From assembly GCF_040566695.1 (NCBI RefSeq), contig NZ_JBEXAE010000003.1:1-64000 (forward strand): DNA of 64,000 nucleotides, in the 5' to 3' direction. Below, piece after piece: positions 9,438 through 16,514 of this stretch (position 1 is its first letter; every line of letters starts with the position of its first letter). This stretch comes from Sediminicola arcticus. Lineage in GTDB: Bacteria; Bacteroidota; Bacteroidia; Flavobacteriales; Flavobacteriaceae. Position numbers and translations under genes: made by a program. The notes under the pieces were generated by a model. It searched no databases. It saw nothing but the letters and a program-made list of their open reading frames with translations, and was not told where the DNA came from.

Positions 9438-9477
9438 AAAAGCCATATCATTGTACGAGTACATTGACATGGCTTTT
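9438..9477. terminator. Terminator-like hairpin, possibly bidirectional
   Basis: Outer arms AAAAGCCAT (9438-9446) and ATGGCTTTT (9469-9477) enclose an inner stem TGTAC/GTACA. A T-run follows on the + strand (TTTTT) and a weaker one on the - strand. No annotated gene lies directly upstream on the + strand, so it may end a small unannotated transcript. Confidence 0.55.
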
Positions 9478-9500
9478 TAGAAATAGCTTTCAAACTGTGT

Positions 9501-9521
9501 GTTCTGTAATTCTTACAGAAC
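9501..9521. repeat. Perfect 9-base inverted repeat
   Basis: Arms GTTCTGTAA (9501-9509) and TTACAGAAC (9513-9521) with a 3-base centre. The geometry is that of a dimeric regulator site, but an RNA hairpin is equally possible. No gene start is nearby. Confidence 0.6.
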
Positions 9522-9936
9522 GGCAACCATTGATTGCCTTTGATCCACTATTTCAACGTTTGAAACATATTGAGTTCTTAAGTATAAAACCAAGTAACTA
9601 CTTCTTGTTTCTTCTCATTGTTTTAACATATTAATGTCTTTTTGATCCACTTTATATTGAATCCGTATACACATTATAGTTATCTTCAGTACCGATTGCA
9701 TGTGCCATTGGTAATAAGAAACTTCTTAAAATGAATGTACATTGCTGTATTTTTATCTTTAGAAGCAAAACAATAATATAAAGAACGCAAACTTTATAAT
9801 GATTTGGAGTCCTCTTAAAAAGATTTTTCCTTAAATCATTATGTAATATACGTATAATATTTTAGTCTGAAGTATTTTTATAAGTAATTAACTATCAAAA
9901 CTCTATGAACATAGGCTATGAACAATTGTTGAAAAC

Positions 9937-9965
9937 AAAAAATCCACCAAGAAGGTGGATTTTTT
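9937..9965 (-). terminator. Rho-independent terminator after rplS
   Basis: Perfect 12-base stem AAAAAATCCACC (9937-9948) with GGTGGATTTTTT (9954-9965) and a 5-base loop, about 20 bases past the rplS stop. On the - strand the stem runs into a T-tract. Confidence 0.88.
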
Positions 9966-9986
9966 AATATATGAAGGGTAAAAAAG

Positions 9987-10337
9987 TTACATTCTAACCT
10001 CTTTAATTCTTGCTTTCTTACCTGTAAGGCCTCTAAAGTAGTAAATACGAGCTCTACGTACTTTACCTTTTTTGTTAACTTCTACTTTTTGCAAAGCAGG
10101 CATATTTACTGGAAAGATACGCTCTACACCTACAGTACCAGACATTTTACGGATAGTAAATGTTTCTGTGGTTCCGGATCCTTTTCTTTGTATAACAACC
10201 CCTTTAAAGAATTGGGTACGGGTCTTTTCACCTTCCTTAATCTCATAGTACACAGTGATTGTGTCTCCTGCTGAGAATTTTGGAAAGTCCTTCTTAGGAA
10301 CAAATTCGTCTTGAACAAATTTAATTAATGATTCCAT
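9987..10337 (-). CDS. rplS: 50S ribosomal protein L19
   Basis: Large-subunit protein L19, 116 residues from the chosen start. The conserved L19 pattern is clear: FSAGDTITVYYEIKEGEK, the FKGVVIQRKGSG loop, FTIRKMSGTVGVERIFP and a C-terminal basic RRARIYYFRGLTGKKARI. An upstream ATG at 10412 would add 25 unrelated residues. I rejected it because a good promoter (-7 TAATTTTG at 10410-10417, TTG 19 bases further up) overlaps it, and because L19 proteins begin near MESLIKFVQDEF. The leader of about 70 bases can form a long stem and may autoregulate the gene. The gene has its own terminator and lies beside trmD, a common pairing. Confidence 0.96.
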   Translation of the reverse strand: MESLIKFVQDEFVPKKDFPKFSAGDTITVYYEIKEGEKTRTQFFKGVVIQRKGSGTTETFTIRKMSGTVGVERIFPVNMPALQKVEVNKKGKVRRARIYYFRGLTGKKARIKEVRM

Positions 10338-10409
10338 CTTGTTTTTATTTTTATAGTTTTTTAAAATCAACATCCACGGATATCGCCAGAGGTTAATTTT
10401 AACAGAATG
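10338..10409 (-). promoter_or_regulatory. Candidate L19 leader RNA (autoregulatory 5'-UTR)
   Basis: Read on the - strand, the stretch between promoter and rplS start forms an 11-pair stem (10392-10402 with 10361-10371, one G-U pair) closing a 20-base loop. The loop itself holds a small ATCC/GGAT hairpin. Ribosomal-protein leader RNAs that bind their own protein are known, and a flavobacterial L19 leader has been proposed in the literature as far as I recall. I have not compared this sequence with that model. An A/T-rich single-stranded segment links the stem to the start codon. Confidence 0.55.
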
Positions 10410-10439
10410 CAAAATTACTTTATTAATTATAATTTACAA
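10410..10439 (-). promoter_or_regulatory. Promoter of rplS (TTG-N19-TAATTTTG)
   Basis: On the - strand TTG (10439-10437), 19 bases, then TAATTTTG (10417-10410). This is an exact fit to the flavobacterial pattern TTG-N17-23-TAnnTTTG. It places the transcript start near 10405, about 70 bases before the rplS start. Confidence 0.75.
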
Positions 10440-10476
10440 CTTATTTTTATTCTTTTTTGAAATCTATATCATTTAT

Positions 10477-11151
10477 TTACTCTAAAAGATCGGGTCTAAG
10501 TTTTTCTGTGCGCTTCATTGCTTCATCTTCTCGCCATTTTTCGATTTTAGGAAAGTTACCACTAAGTAAAATTTCGGGTACTTTTAAGCCCTTATAATCT
10601 GAAGGACGCGTATAAACAGGTGGTGCTAGGAGGTTATCTTGAAAACTATCGGTCAAGGCAGAAGTCTCATTGTTTAATACTCCAGGAATTAGTCGGATAA
10701 TGGTGTCGCAAAGAACTGCGGCTCCTAATTCTCCGCCCGAGAGGACGTAATCGCCAATAGAGATTTCCCTTGTGATTAAGGTGTCTCTAACTCTTTGGTC
10801 CACTCCTTTATAATGTCCGCAAAGAATAATTATATTTTCTTTCAAGGAAATGCGGTTTGCCATTCTCTGGTTCAAGGTCCCCCCGTCAGGGGTCATGTAT
10901 ATAATCTCGTCATAGTTTCTTTCGGCTTTGAGCTTGGTGATACATTTGTCTATGGGCTCTATCATCAGCACCATTCCCGCACCTCCACCAAATTGGTAAT
11001 CATCTACTTGGTTATAGCTTAATTCCGTATAATCTCTAAGGTTGTGAAAATGAACCTCCACTAAATTCTTTTCTATGGCTCTTTTCATTATTGAAGCTTC
11101 GAACGGACTTGTCATTAGCTCTGGTAAAACCGTGATAATATCAATACGCAT
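10477..11151 (-). CDS. trmD: tRNA (guanine-37-N1)-methyltransferase
   Basis: TrmD, 224 residues, a SPOUT-class enzyme that methylates G37 next to the anticodon of tRNAs reading CNN and some GNN codons, preventing +1 frameshifting. Family hallmarks are the N-terminal MRIDIITVLPELM, YQFGGGAGMVLM, IILCGHYKGVDQRV and EISIGDYVLSGGE, which form the trefoil-knot SAM site, and the C-terminal GNFPKIEKWRE. The length is normal. It lies next to rplS, as in many bacteria, but rplS has its own promoter between the two. Upstream is a coiled-coil membrane-protein gene with its own terminator, so trmD is probably transcribed separately. Confidence 0.96.
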   Translation of the reverse strand: MRIDIITVLPELMTSPFEASIMKRAIEKNLVEVHFHNLRDYTELSYNQVDDYQFGGGAGMVLMIEPIDKCITKLKAERNYDEIIYMTPDGGTLNQRMANRISLKENIIILCGHYKGVDQRVRDTLITREISIGDYVLSGGELGAAVLCDTIIRLIPGVLNNETSALTDSFQDNLLAPPVYTRPSDYKGLKVPEILLSGNFPKIEKWREDEAMKRTEKLRPDLLE

Positions 11152-11261
11152 TAGGATGTTTCTTTAAAAGATGGTGTAAAGATACATTTTATGGTCTTTG
11201 TTTATAACACGGAAAGGAATAGAATCAAGAGAAATCGCTTACAGCATACGGATTAATTCAA

Positions 11262-11301
11262 CAAAATAAAAAAAGCTCCGTTAGGAGCTTTTTTTATTTT
11301 G
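11262..11301 (-). terminator. Rho-independent terminator, 18-base stem
   Basis: Perfect 18-base arms (11262-11279 and 11284-11301, core AAGCTCC/GGAGCTT) with the tetraloop GTTA. It overlaps the last codons and the stop of the coiled-coil membrane-protein gene. The flanking A and T runs allow it to act in both directions. Confidence 0.85.
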
Positions 11302-11929
11302 TTTTCTTGTGCTTGTTAAGTTCGTCTTGTAGTTGTCTACTAATTTTCTGTTCCCGCTCCAAAGATCTTCTTCTATGATCTTCATATTCAAGTTCTAGAT
11401 CTGAAAGTCCGGTTTTGGCCTCTTGGGTCAAAATATTGCTTTGTCTAAATTTGTATATGAAAAATATCAACAACAATAATAAGCCAGTAATTATGGTCCA
11501 TAACATGAAGGCGTAAGTACCTTTAGCAATCATAATACCCAAAAAGGAAATACTGTCCTTTTCTTTATTAACCTTTATTAGATTATTAGAAGTTTCATCC
11601 AGCTTTTTATTAAGGGAATTTATGGTTACTTCACTTTCTGTAATCGTAGCATTTAGTTCAGCAGCCTTTTTAGTATAAACGTTTAGGCTATCCAATACAT
11701 TTTGTCTCAACTTTTCTATAAAAGTCAATTTAACTACTTCATATCTAATCCCATTAGCGTTGTAGTTTCCAGATTTTGAAGTAAGATATTCAAATTGACT
11801 GCTTATTGGTCCGCTATCTAAAGATTGACTTTCTTCCTCTTGAACCTGTTCCTCTTGTGTTTCCTGTGCAAATTGTAGATTAAACGACAATAGGGCAAAT
11901 GCAATAAATAGGACTTTGTGAATTTTCAT
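11294..11929 (-). CDS. Exported coiled-coil protein with one membrane helix, function unknown
   Basis: A 211-residue protein I cannot assign to a function. It has a signal peptide (about residues 1-21, ending LQFAQ), an acidic Gln/Glu-rich stretch, a predicted coiled coil (about 80-125, rich in N, K, L and E), one strong membrane helix (about 137-160), and a highly charged helical tail ending HKKTK. This would place the first coiled coil outside the membrane and the basic tail inside. The gene sits just upstream of trmD on the same strand, but a strong terminator at its end separates them. Its position next to trmD gives no reason to call it a methyltransferase, and it has no SAM-binding motif. 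Confidence 0.7.
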   Translation of the reverse strand: MKIHKVLFIAFALLSFNLQFAQETQEEQVQEEESQSLDSGPISSQFEYLTSKSGNYNANGIRYEVVKLTFIEKLRQNVLDSLNVYTKKAAELNATITESEVTINSLNKKLDETSNNLIKVNKEKDSISFLGIMIAKGTYAFMLWTIITGLLLLLIFFIYKFRQSNILTQEAKTGLSDLELEYEDHRRRSLEREQKISRQLQDELNKHKKTK

Positions 11930-12043
11930 TTATTATATGCTTCTTGTTATTAATGAGTACGTCTGGACTAAAGTAAATTAATATTGTTAAATATTAAAAC
12001 ATATTAAACAATACCTTATTATATACGGACAAAATATAAAATC

Positions 12044-12078
12044 GGACTACAAAAATCGAATTTTGATGATTGTAGTCC
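12044..12078 (-). terminator. Probable terminator of gap
   Basis: Nine-base arms GGACTACAA (12044-12052) and TTGTAGTCC (12070-12078) with an AT-rich loop that can add a few inner pairs. On the - strand it is followed by a T-rich tail (GATTTTATATTTTG). It lies about 45 bases past the gap stop codon. Confidence 0.6.
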
Positions 12079-12113
12079 TATTAGAAATTAACCAGAACTT
12101 ATTTATAAGGATA

Positions 12114-12137
12114 ATACCTACTATTAATAGTAGGTAT
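12114..12137. repeat. Perfect 24-base palindrome at the gap stop codon
   Basis: ATACCTACTATT (12114-12125) joins directly to its reverse complement (12126-12137). It spans the final codons and the stop (12124-12126) of the gap gene. No T-run follows immediately, so it may stabilise the mRNA 3' end in front of the terminator at 12044-12078. Confidence 0.6.
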
Positions 12138-13569
12138 ACCTTCTTACTTTGGAGATATATTTTGCCAAACGAATAACTTGATGGGAATACCCATATTCAT
12201 TGTCATACCAAATATACAGGACTATATTTTTACCGTCAGCAGAGACTATTGTAGCCGTACTATCATAAACGGAAGGGGCATTGGTTCCAATAATGTCAGT
12301 AGAAACTAATTCGTTACTTAAGGAATATTTAATTTGCTCTACTAGAGCACCTTCCAGAGAGTATTTCTTTACGATATTGTTTAGATCCTCTTTTGTTGTC
12401 TTATTTTTTATTTCCAAATTTAGAATGGCAAGGGAGCCATTGGGAACCGGAACGCGAATAGCATTGGAGGTAAGCTTTCCTTTTAAACTAGGTAAAGCTT
12501 TAGCAACAGCAACGCCTGCGCCTGTCTCTGTGATGACCATATTTAATGCAGCAGCTCTTCCACGTCTGTACTTACTGTGCATGTTATCTACCAAATTCTG
12601 GTCGTTTGTATAGGCATGAATGGTTTCTAAATGTCCTTTTTTAATACCTAAAGAATCTTCTATTACCTTTAAAATAGGGGTGATGGCATTAGTAGTACAA
12701 GAAGCCGCGGAATATATTTTTGTAGTATCTGGGTCGTATTCATTATGGTTTACACCGTGAACGATATTTGGGATTTCTTTGCAAGGTGCAGTTAATAAAA
12801 CTTTAGAGGCACCTTTAGAAGTTAAATGTCTAGTGAGTGCTTCTTTATCTCTAAAAGCCCCCGTGTTATCAATAACCAAAGCTCCATAAATGCCGTATTT
12901 TGTGTAGTCTATATCTTCTGGCTTATCTGCGCTAATGATATGAACAGTGGTACCGTTGATCAATAGCGCCTCATTTGCAACATCAACATCTACGGTCCCC
13001 CTAAATTGACCATGAACAGAATCTGTTCGTAATAAATTAGCCCTTTTCTCAAGAATTTCAGCGTTTACCGTTCCTCTGGTGACGATGGCGCGGAGTCTAA
13101 GTTGACTCCCTTTGCCGGTTTTAGCCATCAATTCTCTGGCTACAAGTCTTCCAATTCTACCAAAACCGTAGAGCACTACATCCTTTGGTTTTATTTCTTT
13201 ACTGCTGCTAGCATCTTTTAATTTATCCACAACAAAAGCCTTTACATTATTGTAGTTGTTTTCATCGGAATGATACTCAAAAGTCAGTTTCCCTATATCT
13301 AGTTTAGAAGGAGGTAAATTCAAGTCATAAATGGCTCTTAGGATCTCAACAGAGTCGAAAATAGAAATTGGTTTTTGTACAAACTGTACAGCGTATTCAT
13401 GTAAATTAATGATGTCGCTAACATTCTTATCTATAATCTGGTTTTTAAAAAGTACTACCTCAATGGAGCTATCGTACCATAGGTCACTAGTGATTTTAAT
13501 AAATTCGGTGGTTGCTTTTCTCCTGTCGGCTTGGAATGCTAATTCTTTCTCGTATTTGTTGGGACTCAT
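12124..13569 (-). CDS. gap: Glyceraldehyde-3-phosphate dehydrogenase, long form
   Basis: A phosphorylating GAPDH that interconverts glyceraldehyde 3-phosphate and 1,3-bisphosphoglycerate. The core is classical: nucleotide-binding GFGRIGR at residues 135-141, catalytic Cys291 in SAASCTTNAITP, and the conserved YDNEYGYSHQV near the C-terminus. At 481 residues it is about 145 longer than a usual GAPDH. The extra part is an N-terminal helical region of about 125 residues with no motif I recognise. Such long GAPDHs occur in Bacteroidota, often beside a standard-length copy elsewhere in the genome. The coenzyme preference and direction of flux (glycolytic or gluconeogenic) cannot be read here. It is probably monocistronic. 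Confidence 0.93.
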   Translation of the reverse strand: MSPNKYEKELAFQADRRKATTEFIKITSDLWYDSSIEVVLFKNQIIDKNVSDIINLHEYAVQFVQKPISIFDSVEILRAIYDLNLPPSKLDIGKLTFEYHSDENNYNNVKAFVVDKLKDASSSKEIKPKDVVLYGFGRIGRLVARELMAKTGKGSQLRLRAIVTRGTVNAEILEKRANLLRTDSVHGQFRGTVDVDVANEALLINGTTVHIISADKPEDIDYTKYGIYGALVIDNTGAFRDKEALTRHLTSKGASKVLLTAPCKEIPNIVHGVNHNEYDPDTTKIYSAASCTTNAITPILKVIEDSLGIKKGHLETIHAYTNDQNLVDNMHSKYRRGRAAALNMVITETGAGVAVAKALPSLKGKLTSNAIRVPVPNGSLAILNLEIKNKTTKEDLNNIVKKYSLEGALVEQIKYSLSNELVSTDIIGTNAPSVYDSTATIVSADGKNIVLYIWYDNEYGYSHQVIRLAKYISKVRRYTYY

Positions 13570-13639
13570 TAAATTGGTTTGAAACTGTTAAATTTTGGCA
13601 AAAATATAAATTTCAATCGATTTCGTTAAACATTTGTTC

Positions 13640-13679
13640 AATAAAAAAAAGCGCTTTTTTAAGAGCGCTTTTTTTTATT
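13640..13679 (-). terminator. Rho-independent terminator after the HtrA-family gene
   Basis: Sixteen-base arms (13640-13655 and 13664-13679, core AAGCGCT/AGCGCTT) with an 8-base loop and A/T runs on both flanks. It sits 11 bases past the stop of the protease gene and before gap. It could act on both strands. Confidence 0.85.
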
Positions 13680-13689
13680 GATAGTTGGT

Positions 13690-15087
13690 CTATTGAAAAA
13701 TTCGGCGTACCCGCTCGCCTTTTTCGTTGATTATCGTAATACTAGTATTACTATATTTGGAAATATTGCTAAATAGATTTTTAGCATCTGAAATATCATC
13801 AATCTCATTGTTCTCAACAGCTAGTAAAACTTTACCCTCAAGATCATACCCTCTATAAGTTTCAGGAACACCAATAATTTTAACCCCCTTTTTAGTCTTG
13901 AATTTCTTTTGATCCTCTTTGTTGAGATTTTTAACTTCTAGGCCCAATTCTGGGATCACCAAGGTTTGCCTTTCTTTTAAAATGACTGGAACCTCCATCA
14001 TTTCACCTTCTCTGTCTATGGTCACTTGAATTTTATCTCCAGGTCTCTTTGTAGATATATAGCCCACTAGATCAGGAAATTTGTGAACTACAATATCATC
14101 AACTTTTTTAAGGACGTCCCCTTCTTGCAGCTTGGCATCAAAAGCACCAGAATCTTCTTCTACGCCTGCTATATATACACCATCTACATCATTAATACCT
14201 TTGTTAAGAGCGTAAGGGGTAGAGGTTCGTATTGAATTGATGCCAAGGATACCTTTCTGAACGTTTCCGTACTCCATAATATCCTCCACAACTTTTTTTG
14301 CTATGTTGCTGGGTACTGCAAAGGAATATCCAACATAGGAACCCGTTTGTGAAGTTATTGCAGTATTGATTCCTATTAGGTCCCCATTGGTGTTCACCAA
14401 TGCACCGCCGCTGTTGCCAGGATTTACCGCCGCATCAGTTTGGATAAAGGATTGATTGGTCATACCCCCAAGATCCCGTGCCTTAGCACTTACAATACCC
14501 GCTGTAACCGTAGATGTTAGGTTGAAAGGATTACCAACAGCTAGCACCCATTCTCCAATTTTAGCATTATCAGAATCACCGAATGCCAAATAGGGAAGCT
14601 TATCATTTGCATCTATTTTAAGCAGGGCAATATCCGAATTAGAGTCTGTACCTACTAATTCTGCTGTATACGTTTTATTATTATTTAGGGTCACCTGGAG
14701 TTGAGAGGCGTTTGCTATCACATGGTTATTTGTTACTATATAACCGTCAGAAGAAATGATAACTCCTGAACCTGTGCCAACTTGAGGCCTTTGACTCCCA
14801 CCAGAACCGTAGAGGAACTCCGCAATAGTGGTGGGTCCACTGCTGATGGATACATTTTTAACGTGTACAACAGAATTGACCGTATTTTGAGCAGCAACGG
14901 TGAAATCTATTTCATTAATCCCAGCGCCCTTAGCAGAGGTTGGTAAATAACTTGTGTTGAAATAACCATTACCAGTATTCTCACTAACAACCACATAATT
15001 TGGCTTTTCTATGAATACCTTATAGCTTGTTAAGGTAATTGCACCTCCAAAAATGGAAACCAATAACAAAGTGATGATTTTTTTCAT
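13690..15087 (-). CDS. HtrA/Deg-family periplasmic serine protease
   Basis: A 465-residue DegP/DegQ-type protease and chaperone that clears misfolded proteins in the envelope. A signal/anchor helix (about residues 3-25) precedes a trypsin-like domain with the full triad: His122 in TNNHVI, Asp152 in SDIALLK, and Ser226 in NPGNSGGAL. One clear PDZ domain follows (about 270-370) and a second, more divergent one at the C-terminus (about 385-465). The length is usual for the family. It is divergent from dapF, and a TAGTTTTG -7 element lies 33 bases before its start. Envelope-stress control would be expected, but no specific operator is visible. Confidence 0.93.
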   Translation of the reverse strand: MKKIITLLLVSIFGGAITLTSYKVFIEKPNYVVVSENTGNGYFNTSYLPTSAKGAGINEIDFTVAAQNTVNSVVHVKNVSISSGPTTIAEFLYGSGGSQRPQVGTGSGVIISSDGYIVTNNHVIANASQLQVTLNNNKTYTAELVGTDSNSDIALLKIDANDKLPYLAFGDSDNAKIGEWVLAVGNPFNLTSTVTAGIVSAKARDLGGMTNQSFIQTDAAVNPGNSGGALVNTNGDLIGINTAITSQTGSYVGYSFAVPSNIAKKVVEDIMEYGNVQKGILGINSIRTSTPYALNKGINDVDGVYIAGVEEDSGAFDAKLQEGDVLKKVDDIVVHKFPDLVGYISTKRPGDKIQVTIDREGEMMEVPVILKERQTLVIPELGLEVKNLNKEDQKKFKTKKGVKIIGVPETYRGYDLEGKVLLAVENNEIDDISDAKNLFSNISKYSNTSITIINEKGERVRRIFQ

Positions 15088-15119
15088 AATAATTAAATAT
15101 TTTAAAATTTCTATAGAAG

Positions 15120-15127
15120 CAAAACTA
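15120..15127 (-). promoter_or_regulatory. -7 element of the HtrA-family gene (TAGTTTTG)
   Basis: Reads TAGTTTTG on the - strand, an exact TAnnTTTG match, 33 bases upstream of the protease start. No clear -33 TTG was found. Confidence 0.45.
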
Positions 15128-15195
15128 ATTCATTTATGTACTCATTATTTAGGTTTAACGTCTTTTTAACTGCTAAAATAACCTTAATAAATCTT

Positions 15196-15203
15196 TATAT
15201 TTG
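15196..15203 (+). promoter_or_regulatory. -7 element of dapF (TATATTTG)
   Basis: Exact TAnnTTTG match, 17 bases before the dapF ATG. It supports the start at 15220 over an upstream in-frame ATG at 15136. No clear -33 TTG is present. Confidence 0.55.
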
Positions 15204-15219
15204 CAGTAGAAAATTAGAC

Positions 15220-15996
15220 ATGAATCTTATATTTTATAAATATCAAGGAACAGGCAACGACTTTATCATAATTGATAATAGGGATACTGTTTTTCCTAAA
15301 AGCGACACCCAGTTGGTGGCTAGATTTTGTGATCGAAAATTTGGTATAGGTGCAGACGGACTTATTCTGTTAGAAAATGATGAACTGACCAATTTTAAGA
15401 TGGTTTATTATAATTCGGACGGAAAGACAAGTACCATGTGCGGAAATGGAGGCAGGTGTTTGGTAGCCTTTGCCAAATATTTAGGAATTATAACAGATGA
15501 GGCTACTTTTATCGCCATAGATGGCCCTCACCACGCTACAATAGATGGTGAAGTAGTTAGTCTTCAGATGCAGGATGTAACCGAGGTACAAGAAAGAGAG
15601 GGTTTTTTATTTTTGGACACAGGCTCTCCACACCACGTGCAGTTGGTAAAGGATTTTCAGATAATAGATGTGCCTAAAGAGGGGGCGAAAATACGATATG
15701 GACTTTATGGAGAAAGAGGGAGCAATATAAACTTTGTTACCGCGGAGGGCCATGATATTTTTAATGTGAGAACTTATGAAAGAGGAGTTGAAGATGAAAC
15801 ATTATCCTGCGGAACTGGTGTTACAGCAGTAGCTTTGGCCATGCATAAGATTGGTAATGTCTCCGGAAATAAGGTGGAGATAAAGACTCCAGGAGGGTCT
15901 CTAAATGTTCATTTTGAGAGGGGAGAGATTGGGTATCATAATATCCATTTGATAGGCCCGGCAAAACAAGTTTTTAAAGGTGAGATCATATGTTGA
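15220..15996 (+). CDS. dapF: Diaminopimelate epimerase
   Basis: DapF, 258 residues, converts LL- to meso-diaminopimelate for lysine and peptidoglycan synthesis. Both catalytic cysteines are present: Cys74 in MCGNGGRC and Cys197 in LSCGTGVTA. The N-terminal YKYQGTGNDFI is also typical. I chose the ATG at 15220. An earlier in-frame ATG (15136) would add 28 non-family residues and would place the -7 element inside the gene. It overlaps the following acetyltransferase gene by 7 bases, which in turn overlaps mltG by one base, so the three are translated as an operon linked to cell-wall metabolism. Confidence 0.96.
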   Translation: MNLIFYKYQGTGNDFIIIDNRDTVFPKSDTQLVARFCDRKFGIGADGLILLENDELTNFKMVYYNSDGKTSTMCGNGGRCLVAFAKYLGIITDEATFIAIDGPHHATIDGEVVSLQMQDVTEVQEREGFLFLDTGSPHHVQLVKDFQIIDVPKEGAKIRYGLYGERGSNINFVTAEGHDIFNVRTYERGVEDETLSCGTGVTAVALAMHKIGNVSGNKVEIKTPGGSLNVHFERGEIGYHNIHLIGPAKQVFKGEIIC

Positions 15997-16514
15997 GTTT
16001 AAAGGGAATACATGGCTATTTAAGGGCTCTGGAGCCAGAGGATTTGAATTTCTTGTATGAGTTGGAAAACAACACGCAAATTTGGGAAATTAGCGGTACC
16101 ACTACGCCTTACTCCAAACACATTTTACAGCTCTATTTGGATAATGCCCACAAGGATATATACGAGGCCAAACAATTGCGATTATGTATATGCAATTCTG
16201 ATGATAATGTAGTTGGGTTGATAGATTTATTTGATTTTGATCCCCATCATCATCGTGCCGGTATCGGTATTGTAATTTTAGAAGAAAAGGATAGAAATAA
16301 AGGTCTTGGACTTGAAGCTTTGCAGTTGTTAGAAAACTATGCCTTTGATGGATTACATTTACGACAATTATATGCAAATGTCTTAGAGGATAATGAGGCG
16401 AGTATTCATTTATTTAAAAAATTAGATTATCGTATAGTAGGGGAAAAGAAGGATTGGATTTTTCAGAATAAGAAATATAAGGATGAAATTTTATTTCAAA
16501 AGATAAATAAGTAA
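15990..16514 (+). CDS. GNAT family N-acetyltransferase
   Basis: A 174-residue acetyltransferase of the GNAT superfamily, closest in style to the RimJ/SpeG branch: an early LRALEPEDLNFLYELEN stretch, GLIDLFDFDPHHHRAGIGI, and the acetyl-CoA loop EKDRNKGLGLEAL near residues 95-107. The acceptor (protein N-terminus, polyamine or small molecule) cannot be told. Its ATG lies inside the end of dapF and its stop overlaps the mltG start by one base, so translation is coupled on both sides. This suggests a role tied to cell-envelope work, but that is inference from position only. Confidence 0.85.
   Translation: MLSLKGIHGYLRALEPEDLNFLYELENNTQIWEISGTTTPYSKHILQLYLDNAHKDIYEAKQLRLCICNSDDNVVGLIDLFDFDPHHHRAGIGIVILEEKDRNKGLGLEALQLLENYAFDGLHLRQLYANVLEDNEASIHLFKKLDYRIVGEKKDWIFQNKKYKDEILFQKINK

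Larger units (their letters stand above)
9221..9936. other. Long intergenic region without recognisable gene
   Basis: Roughly 700 bases between icd and the rplS terminator with no convincing reading frame on either strand and no tRNA-like T-arm. It holds a terminator-like hairpin at 9438-9477, a perfect 9-base inverted repeat at 9501-9521, a short hairpin GGCAA/TTGCC at 9522-9538, TTTCAA/TTGAAA at 9551-9565, and an 11-base direct repeat TTTGATCCACT at 9539-9549 and 9641-9651. Such a density of hairpins in a gene-free gap suggests a small RNA or the remnant of a lost gene, but nothing here decides between them. Confidence 0.6.

Noticed and set aside
10338..10412. Upstream ATG extending L19 by 25 residues
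   Set aside because: The promoter -7 box overlaps that start, and the extension does not match L19 proteins.
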